A stretch of DNA of 64,000 nucleotides from assembly GCF_017654485.1 (NCBI RefSeq), contig NZ_CP061091.1:3501233-3565232 (forward strand), given 5' to 3'. The DNA is from Roseomonas marmotae (GTDB taxonomy: Bacteria; Pseudomonadota; Alphaproteobacteria; Acetobacterales; Acetobacteraceae). Under the pieces are notes generated by a model. It saw nothing but the letters and a program-made list of their open reading frames with translations. It did not search any database and was not told the DNA's origin. Within the stretch, counting starts at the first letter, position 1; each line of letters opens with the position of its first letter. A program made the translations under genes and the position numbers. Shown in pieces: positions 54,313-62,637 of the stretch.

Positions 54313-55078
54313 CGTCTCCGCCCGTCCGCCCGCCACCGCAGCCATCAGCCCCGCCGTCAGCCTGAAGGATGTGCACAAGAGCTATGGCCCGCTGGAGGTG
54401 CTGAAAGGCGTCTCCTTCGACGTGGCGCCGGGCGAGGTGGTCGCCATCATCGGCGCCAGCGGTTCCGGCAAATCCACCGCGCTGCGCTGCATCAACGGGT
54501 TGGAGAGCATCCAGGGCGGCAGTATCGAGGTCTGCGGCCACCATGTCGGCCCGCATCTGAAGGACGCCGGGCTGCGCGCGCTGCGGCAGGATGTCGGCAT
54601 CGTCTTCCAGAGCTACAATCTCTTCCCGCACCTGACGGTCGAGCAGAACATCACCCTGGCGCCGCGCCGGGTGAAACGCATGGCCACCAGCGCGGCGCGG
54701 GAACTGGCGCGGGAATGCCTGGCCCAGGTCGGTCTGGCCGAGAAGGCCGATGCCTATCCTGAGCAGCTTTCCGGCGGCCAGCAGCAGCGCGTCGCCATCG
54801 CGCGCTCCCTGGCCATGCGGCCGAAGGTCATGCTGTTCGACGAGGTGACCTCCGCGCTTGACCCCCACCTGACGGGCGAGGTGCTGCGCGTGATGGAGAA
54901 GCTGGCGCGCGCCGGCATGACCATGATCACCGTCACGCATGAAATGGGCTTCGCCCGCCGCGTCGCCAACCGCACCATCTTCATGCGCAGCGGACTGGTC
55001 TGGGAGGTGGGCGGGGCAGAGATGTTCGCCGCGCCCCGGACGCCCGAGTTGCAGCAGTTCCTGGGCAGCGAGCTCTAG
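54296..55078 (+). CDS. Amino acid ABC transporter ATP-binding protein
   Basis: A 260 aa GlnQ/HisP-type ATPase. The Walker A is GASGSGKST, the signature motif is LSGGQQQRVAIARSL, the Walker B is VMLFDEVTSALD, and the H-loop is VTHEMGF. The first 22 residues are a low-complexity tail. Confidence 0.95.
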   Translation: MSAAANVSARPPATAAISPAVSLKDVHKSYGPLEVLKGVSFDVAPGEVVAIIGASGSGKSTALRCINGLESIQGGSIEVCGHHVGPHLKDAGLRALRQDVGIVFQSYNLFPHLTVEQNITLAPRRVKRMATSAARELARECLAQVGLAEKADAYPEQLSGGQQQRVAIARSLAMRPKVMLFDEVTSALDPHLTGEVLRVMEKLARAGMTMITVTHEMGFARRVANRTIFMRSGLVWEVGGAEMFAAPRTPELQQFLGSEL

Positions 55079-55113
55079 CGCCCGATCAAAGAAACCAGAG
55101 GAGGACACCAAGA

Positions 55114-55923
55114 ATGATCACGCCCTTCAATCGCCGCGCGCTGCTGGCCGGGGCCGCCGGCCTCGGCGCCGCCAGCCTGCTCCCCCTGCCCGCGCGCGCG
55201 GACAGCCTGGGCGATATCCGCAAGAACAAGAAGGTCCGCATCGCCGTCGCGATGGGTATCCCGCTCTTCGCCTTCATGGATGCCGGCCTCACTCCCACCG
55301 GCTCGGATGTCGAGACGGCGCGGCTGGTGGCCAAGGCGCTGGATGCCGAGCTGGAACTGATCCAGATCACCAATGCCGCCCGCGTGCCGACCATCCAGAC
55401 GCGCAAGGCGGATATCCTGATCGGCAGCCTGGCCATCACGCCGGAGCGCAAGCGCGCCATCGACTTCAGCATCCCCTATGCGACGCTGGACATCATCGTC
55501 GCCGGCGTCCCTTCCGTCGCGGTGAAGGATTACCCGGACCTCGTCGGGAAGCGCATCGGCGTGACGCGCGCGACGGTGAACGATCTGATGGTCTCGCAGA
55601 ACGCCCGCGGCGCGGAGATCATCCGCTTCGAGGATGACGCGACGCTGATCACCGCCGTCGCCTCCGGCCAACTCGACCTCGTCTCCACCCAGACGGCGGT
55701 GCTGGACAGCATGAACCAGAAGCGCCCCGGCAACCGGCTGGAGGTGAAGTTCGTGCAGCAGGAGCTCAATCTCGGCATCGCCCTGCCGAAGGGGGAAGAT
55801 GCGCTGAAATCCTGGCTGAACGACTGGATCCGCACCGCCTTCAACAATGGCGAGCTGAACAAGGTCTTCAGCCAGTTCCATGGACGCGACCTGCCGAAGG
55901 ATCTGATCAACCGGGAGGTCTGA
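55114..55923 (+). CDS. Periplasmic polar amino acid-type substrate-binding protein
   Basis: A 269 aa SBP_bac_3 family protein with a Tat-like signal (NRRALLAGAAGLGAASLL, then PARAD). The mature domain starts VRIAVAMG and has the typical SLAITPERKRAIDFSIPY and LVGKRIGVTRATVNDL segments. It feeds the two permeases. A GAGGA site is 9 nt upstream and a terminator closes the operon. The ligand is unknown; proximity to kdgD hints at an acid sugar or amino acid. Confidence 0.93.
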   Translation: MITPFNRRALLAGAAGLGAASLLPLPARADSLGDIRKNKKVRIAVAMGIPLFAFMDAGLTPTGSDVETARLVAKALDAELELIQITNAARVPTIQTRKADILIGSLAITPERKRAIDFSIPYATLDIIVAGVPSVAVKDYPDLVGKRIGVTRATVNDLMVSQNARGAEIIRFEDDATLITAVASGQLDLVSTQTAVLDSMNQKRPGNRLEVKFVQQELNLGIALPKGEDALKSWLNDWIRTAFNNGELNKVFSQFHGRDLPKDLINREV

Positions 55924-55942
55924 TCCGCCGGACGCGGGATAG

Positions 55943-55984
55943 AAAAAGGGCGGGCTCCCTTTCGGGGGCCCGCCCTTTCTTTTG
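55943..55984. terminator. Bidirectional terminator between ABC operon and DUF1328 gene
   Basis: AAAGGGCGGGC pairs with GCCCGCCCTTT across a CT-rich loop; A-rich and T-rich flanks on both sides allow it to serve both convergent genes. Confidence 0.88.
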
Positions 55985-55997
55985 CGTGGCTCAGATG

Positions 55998-56165
55998 TCA
56001 GCCAAAGGCCCAGCCGCGGCCGGCGATCAGGGAGATGAGGAAGAGCACCAGGAAGACCACGAAAAGGATCTTGGCGATGCCGCTGGCGGCGGAGGCGATG
56101 CCCGTGAAGCCGAGCACGCCGGCGACGAGCGCGATGACGAGAAAGATCAACGTCCAGTAGAGCAT
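55998..56165 (-). CDS. DUF1328 small membrane protein (YtjA family)
   Basis: A 55 aa protein with two membrane helices, [20 protein letters not shown] and a second around residues 30-48 ([18 protein letters not shown]). Members are common in proteobacteria and often stress-induced. GAGGAAA stands 9 nt before the ATG. Confidence 0.9.
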   Translation of the reverse strand: MLYWTLIFLVIALVAGVLGFTGIASAASGIAKILFVVFLVLFLISLIAGRGWAFG

Positions 56166-56208
56166 GGCTGAATTTCCTCGGAACGGGACAGGGGGTGGGG
56201 CGGCTGCC

Positions 56209-56358
56209 TCAGCGGCGGCCGTGGCGGGTAGGCGCGGGACGGAGAGTGCCGGGCATGGCCCCGTGGTGGCGCCGGATGTGCCGGAGTCCGTGGCCTCCGC
56301 TCCCCCTTGCCGCGCCGGGCTGCCGCTGCGGGCATCCGGCCATATCGTCCAGGATCAT
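56209..56358 (-). CDS. Possible small Arg/His-rich protein
   Basis: A 49-codon frame starting [15 protein letters not shown] and ending RHGRR, very basic. GGAGGAGACGACGG just before the ATG is a strong ribosome site. It lies 43 nt upstream of the DUF1328 gene in the same direction. Low confidence because of length and composition. Confidence 0.35.
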   Translation of the reverse strand: MILDDMAGCPQRQPGAARGSGGHGLRHIRRHHGAMPGTLRPAPTRHGRR

Positions 56359-56447
56359 CCGTCGTCTCCTCCGCCCGCCCAGCAAAGCCAGGCTTCGCAG
56401 TGTCGGTGGAACGTGGCGGACGACACCCTGGTTTCAGCTTGGGGCCG

Positions 56448-57176
56448 TCAATCGATCGGCACGGTCGAGGAAACCGCCTGATAGGTGGCGATCGCCAGCG
56501 CCAGCGGTTCGAAAGGCTTGGAGATCACGAAGGCGGGCTCCACCTGCTCGGCCGTCAGCAGCCGCTCGGGATAGGCGGTGACGAAGATCACCGGCACCTT
56601 CAGCTGTTGCTGGATGCGGCCGACGGCGGTGATGCCATCCCCCCCTGCGCCCAGGTTCACATCGGCCAGGATCAGCCCCGGCCGCTTGCTGGCCGCCAGC
56701 CGCACGGCCTGGGACTCGCTGGCGGCGACGCCCACGACGCGGTGGCCGCAGGATTCCACCAGCTGCCGCACATCCATGGCGATGATCGGCTCATCCTCGA
56801 TCACCAGCACATCGGTCGCGGCGGCGCTGCGCAGCGCCGCCCGCGCCTCCTCCAGCTCCGTCTCCGCCACGTCGGTCGGGATGCCGATGACGGCGCCGGC
56901 CTCGCTGACGGAAAGTTCCTCCAGCGCTGTCAGCAGCAGCAGCTGCCGCTGCCGCGCGCCCAGCACGGCGCCGGAGGCCGGGACCGCGGGCGGCGGCGCC
57001 AGCCGCGTGACGCCGGCATAGAGCGCCAGCCGCGCCGAGAGACCCTCCGGCAGCCCGCCGCGCAGCGCCTGCGCCACCAGCGCATCGCCTGCGGCCTGGC
57101 TGCCGGTCAGCGCCCGCGCGTAACGGCGGGCAGGTGGCAGGCTCCGCAGCAGCTCGGCTTGGGTGACGGCATTCAT
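56448..57176 (-). CDS. phyR: General stress response regulator PhyR
   Basis: A 242 aa protein with an N-terminal sigma-factor-like domain (about 1-115, sigma2/sigma4 helices) and a C-terminal receiver (about 122-235). The phosphoacceptor is Asp172 in LILADVNLG, with IVIEDEP-type acidic residues before it and the Lys in VISKPFEP. When phosphorylated, PhyR binds the anti-sigma factor NepR and frees EcfG. It is divergent from the sigma/nepR operon. Confidence 0.95.
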   Translation of the reverse strand: MNAVTQAELLRSLPPARRYARALTGSQAAGDALVAQALRGGLPEGLSARLALYAGVTRLAPPPAVPASGAVLGARQRQLLLLTALEELSVSEAGAVIGIPTDVAETELEEARAALRSAAATDVLVIEDEPIIAMDVRQLVESCGHRVVGVAASESQAVRLAASKRPGLILADVNLGAGGDGITAVGRIQQQLKVPVIFVTAYPERLLTAEQVEPAFVISKPFEPLALAIATYQAVSSTVPID

Positions 57177-57256
57177 ATCGTGGCCCTCGTATCAGTGCTG
57201 TGTGTCGGCTTGCTCTTGGGCCGCGGGGCGGCGCTCGCTAAGACAGTCATCGCATC

Positions 57257-57757
57257 ATGACCGATCAGCCAGAGTCTGTCCGCCTTTCCTTGCCGCCCCT
57301 GCTGCCGGACCTGCGCGCCTTCGCGCGCTTCCTGGCGCGGGATACGACCCTGGCCGATGATCTGGTGCAGGAAGCGGTTTTGCGCGCCTTGCGTGCCGAA
57401 TCTCAATGGATCCCGGGAACCAGCCTGCGGGCATGGATGTTTCATATCCTGCGTAATGTCTTCCTGGAGCAACTGCGCCGCCGCGGCACTGAGCGCCGCG
57501 CGCTGGAGCGGCTGCCCGGACATGATGAAAGCGGCGTGCCGCAGGAGGAACATGGAGAGTTGGAAGATCTGGGCCGTGCCTTGCAGTCCCTGCCCATGCC
57601 CCAGCGGGAGGCCTTGATTCTGGTCGGTGCGCACGGCCTGTCGCATGAAGAGGCAGCGGCTGTCTGCGCGGTGCCGGTCGGCACGGTGAAGGCGCGCGTC
57701 TCGCGTGCCCGTGCGGCGCTGGCGCGCAGGTTTCCGCATCGCGCACCCGTGGAATAG
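57257..57757 (+). CDS. ECF sigma factor, EcfG-like paralogue
   Basis: A 166 aa protein with sigma2 (about 15-80: DDLVQEAVLRALRAESQW, RAWMFHILRNVFLEQLRRR) and sigma4 (about 110-155: LPMPQREALILVGAHGLSHEEAAAV) regions. It has the short form of EcfG-family sigma factors. It precedes a second, clearer EcfG and stands between phyR and that gene. Whether it is a functional paralogue or a modulator is open. Confidence 0.88.
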   Translation: MTDQPESVRLSLPPLLPDLRAFARFLARDTTLADDLVQEAVLRALRAESQWIPGTSLRAWMFHILRNVFLEQLRRRGTERRALERLPGHDESGVPQEEHGELEDLGRALQSLPMPQREALILVGAHGLSHEEAAAVCAVPVGTVKARVSRARAALARRFPHRAPVE

Positions 57758-57825
57758 CAGGCGGGTGGCGCAGCGGCAGGCAAGGGAATGGTCGGTCTTG
57801 GCAGCGCGCATGGATCCACGCCGCA

Positions 57826-57851
57826 AACGCCCAGGCCGGAGCTTCGGTTCC
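57826..57851 (-). promoter_or_regulatory. EcfG-type promoter pointing left, antisense to the first sigma gene
   Basis: On the minus strand GGAAC (57851-57847), a 17 nt spacer and CGTT (57829-57826) match the published alphaproteobacterial EcfG promoter, GGAAC-N16/17-CGTT. Transcription from it would run antisense through the first sigma gene towards phyR. Confidence 0.5.
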
Positions 57852-57895
57852 ATGCATAATCCGCATGGCAGGAATGCATTATAGAGATAGACAGA

Positions 57896-58603
57896 ATGCA
57901 ACTGCTTTCAGTGCTGGCTCATTGGTCGGACATGCAAGGCCATGAGAAGGATACCCGACAGGTGACCCAGTCCGAGACCGCGACCACTCTCGCCGAGACC
58001 GTGACCGAGGGCCCCAGCTTCCACGAGCAGCTCATTGCCCTGCTGCCCCGGCTGCGCGTCCAGGCTGTGTCCATGACCCGCAATCGCGCCGACGCCGATG
58101 ACCTCGTCCAGGCTGCGGTCAGCAACGCTCTGGCGGCCCAGGCCAGCTTCACCCCCGGCACCAATTTCGGCGCCTGGATGTTCCGCATCCTGCGGAACCG
58201 CTTCCTCTCCGATATCCGCCGCAAGCGTGACACCTGCGACATGGACAATGCGCCCGCGGAGGCGCTGGCCCGCCCGCCGGCGCAGGAAGACAGCCTGGCA
58301 CTGCGCGAGCTGCGGATGCGGCTGGCCGATCTGCCGGAGGATCACCGCACCGCCCTGATGCTCGTCACGGTGCAGGGCATGTCCTATGAGGAAGCCGCCG
58401 AGGTCATGGGCTGCGCGGTCGGCACCGCCAAGTGCCGTGTCTTCCGCGCGCGCCGCCAGCTGGAGGCCTGGCTGTTGGGCGAGGAGCCGCGGGCGAAGCG
58501 TGGCACGGCTCAACCTCAAGCTGGCGAGACCTCTCGTCGTGGTGCTACAAGCCGCAAGGCGAACACGAAGGCCAGCGGGCAGGCACTGCACCTGGGAAGC
58601 TGA
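57896..58603 (+). CDS. ecfG: General stress response sigma factor EcfG
   Basis: A 235 aa (or about 213 aa) ECF sigma factor with sigma2 (about 40-110: ADADDLVQAAVSNALAAQ, GAWMFRILRNRFLSDIRRK) and sigma4 (about 135-185: LPEDHRTALMLVTVQGMSYEEAAEV). The gene order phyR-ecfG-nepR-kinase identifies it as the EcfG class. The start is uncertain: ATG 57896 has little space after the likely -10 TATAGA, and GTG 57962 has AAGGA 11 nt upstream. It ends in an overlap with nepR. Confidence 0.9.
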   Translation: MQLLSVLAHWSDMQGHEKDTRQVTQSETATTLAETVTEGPSFHEQLIALLPRLRVQAVSMTRNRADADDLVQAAVSNALAAQASFTPGTNFGAWMFRILRNRFLSDIRRKRDTCDMDNAPAEALARPPAQEDSLALRELRMRLADLPEDHRTALMLVTVQGMSYEEAAEVMGCAVGTAKCRVFRARRQLEAWLLGEEPRAKRGTAQPQAGETSRRGATSRKANTKASGQALHLGS

Positions 58604-58812
58604 TGGACGATCAGGCGGATAAGCGTGTGTTGGCGGAGGAGGGTGAAGAGCCCTCCGACCGCCCGAGGGAGCGAAGCAATCGCAAGGGCACTCCCGATGC
58701 CGCCTTCGATCTATGGCTGCAGCGCGGTCTGCACGCCATGTATGATGACATCGCCCGCGAACCCATCCCCGAGGAATTGCTCAGGCTGATCGAGCAGGAC
58801 CGCACGAAGTGA
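58603..58812 (+). CDS. nepR: Anti-sigma factor NepR
   Basis: A 69 aa helical protein with a charged N-tail and two helices around FDLWLQRGLHAMYDDIA and PEELLRLIEQD, the NepR pattern. It binds EcfG and is released by phospho-PhyR. Its ATG uses the last base of the ecfG stop and its stop overlaps the kinase start. Confidence 0.88.
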   Translation: MDDQADKRVLAEEGEEPSDRPRERSNRKGTPDAAFDLWLQRGLHAMYDDIAREPIPEELLRLIEQDRTK

Positions 58813-60659
58813 CCCCACCGGCGGCGCCACCGTCCCGGTGGGCGCCGTGGCGGCTGATCCACACTGTACGCGGGCGCATGCTGGTACTGCTGATGGTGGC
58901 CAGCGTCCCCGTCATCGGCATCGCCGGTGCCAATGCCATCCTGGGATATGAGGCCGAACTGGCCTCCGGCCGGCGCAATGCAGCGATGCTCGGCGAGATC
59001 ACGGCCGAGCGCTACGGCTCCCGCATCTCCACCATGCGCGAGATGCTGCGCGGCATTGCCCGCAACCCCAGCCTGAGCGCCCTGGCCAACGACCATTGCG
59101 GTGCCGATCTGGGCATGCTGCTGAACATCTACCGGGACCGGTATTCCAATATATGGGTTCTGGATGGCGATGGCCGTCTGATCTGCAGCGCCCTGCCCGA
59201 TGCCCCGCGGGGCGGGGATTTCTCCTCCGCCTCATCCTTCGCCCTGGCCCGCGACATGGCCGCGCAGCTCTCCCGCAGGCCCGATGGCGCTGGCGAAGGC
59301 TTCGCGCTGGACCGCTTCAGCAGCGGCCTGCTGACCAACCGCCCCATCCTGGTGGGCCTGGTCCCGGTGATGGAAGGCACCCGCCTGAGCCGCGTCATCG
59401 CCGCCGGCCTGCTGATGGATGCCTTCATCCGCAGCGGCACGCGCACCCCCCTGCATGAAAGCCAGCGCGTCTGGCTGGCGGACCGCGAGAATACCCTGGT
59501 CCCCCTCACCACCGCCCGGGCCGAGGAACTGCCCGGGGAACCGCTGCTGCGTCGCCTGCTGAACGACCCGGCTGTCGGGGCGGTCGAGGGCCATGCCCGC
59601 AACGGGCAGGACTTCGCCTATGCCATCTCCCCGCTCGATGCCGATGTCCGGCTGGTGGTGGGCCTGCCCACCGGGGATATCCGCCGTGCCGCCAACCATC
59701 TGCTGCTGCGGCGGGTGGGTGAGCTGGCGGCCTTCCTGTTGGCCTGCCTCGTCGTCATTGTCGTCGGCGCCGATATCGCCATCGCCCGCCCGCTGCGGCA
59801 GCTGGCCTGGCGGGTCCGTGCCTGGCGCCCCGGCGCGCCCTTCGGCGGACGCCCCCTTCGCGGGGAGCCGGAGGAGGTCCGCCGGCTGGAGCAGGCCTTC
59901 ACCGATGCCGCCGTCACCATCTCGGCACGGGAGGAGGAGCTGCGGGCCGCGCTGCGCCAGCGCGACCTGCTGATGGCCGAGATCCACCATCGCGTGAAGA
60001 ACAACCTGCAGATCGTCGCCTCGCTGCTGAACCTGCAGGCCGGGCGCCTGCGCGACCCCGCCGCTCGGGCCGAATTCGGCACGGCGCGGGACCGCGTGCA
60101 GGCCCTCGCGACCCTGCACCGCCACCTCTATACGAACCGCAGCTTCGAGGCGATCGCGCTGCGCCCCTTCCTGGAGGAGCTGTGCCAGCAGCTCTTCAGC
60201 GCGCTCGGCGAGACGCCCGGACGCCGCATCAGCCTGGTGGTGCAGGCCGGGGAGCTGGAGATCGTGACGGACCAGGCTGTCTCCCTGGCGCTGCTGGTGA
60301 CGGAGGCCGTGACCAATAGCATCAAGCACGCCTTCCCTGACGACGCCTCCGGCACGATCACCATTTCCGTGCAGACGGAGCCCTCGGGCGAGCCGGACGA
60401 GGATGGCGAGGGCGTGGAGGTGCTGCTTTCCATCCGCGACAACGGCCAAGGCATGAGCGAAGATGACGAGAGCAGCGGCGGCATCGGCATGACCCTGATC
60501 CAGGGCTTCGCCCAGCATCTGGGCGGCCAGATCCACCGCCACCCCGGCCCCGCCGGCGGTACCGAGCTGACCCTGCGCTTTCCGCTGCGGCGGCGGGAAG
60601 GCGAGATTTCCGGCCGCCACATGGCCGGCGCCATGGAGGAAGCCGAAAGCCCGGGCTGA
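58809..60659 (+). CDS. Sensor histidine kinase of the general stress response (HisKA_2)
   Basis: A 616 aa membrane kinase. A transmembrane span lies near residues 22-42, an extracytoplasmic sensor domain fills about 45-300, and a second span (GELAAFLLACLVVIVVGADIA) precedes a HAMP-like linker. The HisKA_2 domain has phospho-acceptor His393 in EIHHRVKNNLQIVASLL, and the ATPase ends near 600. Its place next to nepR makes it the probable PhyR kinase. It starts with GTG inside the nepR stop. Confidence 0.9.
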   Translation: MTPPAAPPSRWAPWRLIHTVRGRMLVLLMVASVPVIGIAGANAILGYEAELASGRRNAAMLGEITAERYGSRISTMREMLRGIARNPSLSALANDHCGADLGMLLNIYRDRYSNIWVLDGDGRLICSALPDAPRGGDFSSASSFALARDMAAQLSRRPDGAGEGFALDRFSSGLLTNRPILVGLVPVMEGTRLSRVIAAGLLMDAFIRSGTRTPLHESQRVWLADRENTLVPLTTARAEELPGEPLLRRLLNDPAVGAVEGHARNGQDFAYAISPLDADVRLVVGLPTGDIRRAANHLLLRRVGELAAFLLACLVVIVVGADIAIARPLRQLAWRVRAWRPGAPFGGRPLRGEPEEVRRLEQAFTDAAVTISAREEELRAALRQRDLLMAEIHHRVKNNLQIVASLLNLQAGRLRDPAARAEFGTARDRVQALATLHRHLYTNRSFEAIALRPFLEELCQQLFSALGETPGRRISLVVQAGELEIVTDQAVSLALLVTEAVTNSIKHAFPDDASGTITISVQTEPSGEPDEDGEGVEVLLSIRDNGQGMSEDDESSGGIGMTLIQGFAQHLGGQIHRHPGPAGGTELTLRFPLRRREGEISGRHMAGAMEEAESPG

Positions 60660-60733
60660 AGGCGGCGCTCACGCTTCTCGCAACCAGACCTCCAGCGCGG
60701 CGTTAAGCTCGTATATGGGTCAGGAGAATCTCC

Positions 60734-60931
60734 ATGCGCAGGTTGATCCCCCAGTTTCTGACGGCGCTCTTGCTGCTGCTGCCCCTGATTCTGATGGCGT
60801 GCCAGGAAGGGCCTGCGGAACGTACCGGTCGCAGTATCGACAATATCGGTGATTCCATCCGCGACGCGGTAGACCCGCCCAGCGGCCCCGCCGAACGTCT
60901 CGGCCGCGACATCGATCGCGCCACCCGCTAA
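60734..60931 (+). CDS. Small lipoprotein
   Basis: A 65 aa protein with a signal helix and a lipobox LMAC at about residues 20-23, so Cys23 is lipidated. The mature part is about 42 residues with two similar charged segments (GRSIDNIGDSIRDA, GRDIDRATR), reminiscent of entericidin-type peptides. CAGGAGAATCTCC lies just upstream. It comes after the stress kinase and is probably part of the stress regulon. Confidence 0.8.
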   Translation: MRRLIPQFLTALLLLLPLILMACQEGPAERTGRSIDNIGDSIRDAVDPPSGPAERLGRDIDRATR

Positions 60932-60972
60932 GCCTCAACTCAGGCCGCCGCCCCCCCCGAAGGAGAACCGAC

Positions 60973-61272
60973 ATGGCTTCGTCTCACGACATCAATCTCG
61001 AACCCGTCGAGGAAAAGATCGCCGACCTCCGGCGCAAGGTGGAAGCACTGATGGAGGAGCGCGTGACCCCGGCCGTCAGCCGCGCCGCCGGCCGGGCGCA
61101 GGACTTCGCCGACCGCGCCCAGGGCATGGCGCGTGACCTCGGCGACCAGGTCTCCGACACCGCGCGGAAGGAGGCCGATACCGTCGCCAGCCTGGTGCGG
61201 GAACGCCCCTTCACCTCCATCGCCCTGGCCGCCGGCCTGGGTTACGTCCTGGCCCGCCTTCTGGGGCGCTGA
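60973..61272 (+). CDS. DUF883-like (ElaB/YqjD) membrane-tail protein
   Basis: A 99 aa protein with a long amphipathic coiled segment (about 8-75) and a C-terminal membrane helix (SIALAAGLGYVLARLLG). YqjD-type proteins bind ribosomes at the membrane in stationary phase. GGAGAA stands 8 nt before the start. It is followed by a YqjE-like partner. Confidence 0.8.
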   Translation: MASSHDINLEPVEEKIADLRRKVEALMEERVTPAVSRAAGRAQDFADRAQGMARDLGDQVSDTARKEADTVASLVRERPFTSIALAAGLGYVLARLLGR

Positions 61273-61276
61273 CGGG

Positions 61277-61672
61277 ATGCGCTCGCTCCGCCTCTTGAAT
61301 CTGGCCTGGGAGGCGGAGCGCACCCGGCTGGGCCTCAGGCTCCAGCGTGAGGTCCGCCGCGTCATTCTCTTCGCCGTGGCGGGGGTAATGGCGGGAGCGG
61401 CCTTCGCCATGCTGCACCTGGTCGCCTGGATCGCCCTTGGCGCCACTCTCTCGCCGCTGTGGCGCGCCATCGCCATCTTCGCCTTCGATCTGGTACTCGC
61501 GGCCATCATCCTGCTCATCGCCATGCGGAATCCGCCCAGCCCCGCCGAGCTGGAGGCGGCCTCCATCCGCCGCACCGCCCTGATCGAGGCCCGCAACGGC
61601 GTCGGCGTCAGCATGGTGCCGCTGGCCTTCGGCCTGCTGCGCCGCCGCCGCAGGCGCCGCTACGAGGACTGA
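61277..61672 (+). CDS. YqjE-like/holin-superfamily membrane protein
   Basis: A 131 aa protein with two membrane spans (ILFAVAGVMAGAAFAMLHLVA and IAIFAFDLVLAAIILLIA), the pattern of DUF1469/YqjE. It ends with an arginine-rich tail. It starts 4 nt after the DUF883-like gene stop, forming the known YqjD-YqjE style pair. Confidence 0.78.
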   Translation: MRSLRLLNLAWEAERTRLGLRLQREVRRVILFAVAGVMAGAAFAMLHLVAWIALGATLSPLWRAIAIFAFDLVLAAIILLIAMRNPPSPAELEAASIRRTALIEARNGVGVSMVPLAFGLLRRRRRRRYED

Positions 61673-61714
61673 GAGCGCCCTCGCCAGCCGTCCAGGGCCG
61701 GCGTAAACAGTGCC

Positions 61715-62557
61715 ATGCCCGAGCTCCCCGAAGTCGAGACCGTGATGCGCGGCCTGGCCGCCGTGTTGCAGGGCCAGACCATCCTGCGCGCCGAGACCCG
61801 GCGCGAGGGAATGCGCTGGCCCTTCCCCGCCCGGCTGGCCGAGACCCTGGCGGGCGCGCGGGTCGAGGGCTTCCGCCGGCGCGGCAAATACATGCTGATG
61901 CGCCTGTCCAACGCGCAATCCGTGCTGATCCATCTGGGCATGTCCGGCCGCATGGTGGCGCGCCCGCGCGGCGCCAATACCCCGCCCCCCGCCCATGAGC
62001 ACCTGATGCTGGAGACGGCGGAGGGCACCCATGTCGGCTTCGTGGACCCCCGCCGCTTCGGCAGCGTGGACCTGGTGCCAACCGCCGCCGAGGACAGCCA
62101 CCGCCTGCTGGCCGGCATGGGGCCGGAGCCGCTGGAGGAGGGCTTCACCCCCGCCATCCTCGGCGCCGCCCTGGCCGGCAAGCAGACCCCCGTCAAGGCC
62201 GCGCTGCTGGACCAGTCCGTCGTCGCCGGGCTCGGCAACATCTATGTGGCGGAGGCCCTCTTCCGCGCCGGCATCTCCCCCCGCCGCCTGGCCGGCACCA
62301 TCCCCGGCGCCCGCGCCCAGCGCCTCGTCCCCGCCATCCGGCAGGTGCTGCAGGAGGCGATCGATGCCGGCGGCTCCTCGCTGCGGGACTATGTGCGGGC
62401 GGATGGCGAGCTCGGCCGCTTCCAGGACCGGTTCCAGGTCTATGACCGCGAGGGGCAGCCCTGCCCGCTCTGCCCGGGAGCACCGGCCTGCCGGGGCGTC
62501 TCCCGCATCACCCAGGGCGGGCGCAGCACCTTCTTCTGCGCGCGCACGCAGCGCTGA
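61715..62557 (+). CDS. mutM: Formamidopyrimidine-DNA glycosylase
   Basis: A 280 aa bifunctional glycosylase/AP lyase that removes oxidised purines. The catalytic N-terminus is [13 protein letters not shown] with Pro2 and Glu3, and the H2TH helix has [19 protein letters not shown]. The C-terminal zinc finger has CPLC near residue 249 but ends FFCARTQR, so the usual fourth cysteine is Thr278; an extra Cys lies in PACRG. The gene order mutM-enoyl-CoA hydratase-rpsT is conserved near dnaA. Confidence 0.93.
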   Translation: MPELPEVETVMRGLAAVLQGQTILRAETRREGMRWPFPARLAETLAGARVEGFRRRGKYMLMRLSNAQSVLIHLGMSGRMVARPRGANTPPPAHEHLMLETAEGTHVGFVDPRRFGSVDLVPTAAEDSHRLLAGMGPEPLEEGFTPAILGAALAGKQTPVKAALLDQSVVAGLGNIYVAEALFRAGISPRRLAGTIPGARAQRLVPAIRQVLQEAIDAGGSSLRDYVRADGELGRFQDRFQVYDREGQPCPLCPGAPACRGVSRITQGGRSTFFCARTQR

Positions 62558-62637
62558 GGCGGCGGGGGCGGCACCCCCTGGCCCCGGCGCGGCAGCTGTG
62601 CAAGCTAGACCCTTCAAACGCCAGGGGAGCGACGGGA

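Noticed and set aside
56408..56434. GGAAC followed by GGTT on the plus strand near the phyR 3' end
   Set aside because: The -10 half is off consensus (GGTT instead of CGTT) and no downstream gene on that strand would use it.
56164..56481. A 105-codon plus-strand frame before phyR
   Set aside because: It overlaps the start of DUF1328 and the 3' end of phyR, lacks a ribosome site and has no recognisable domain.
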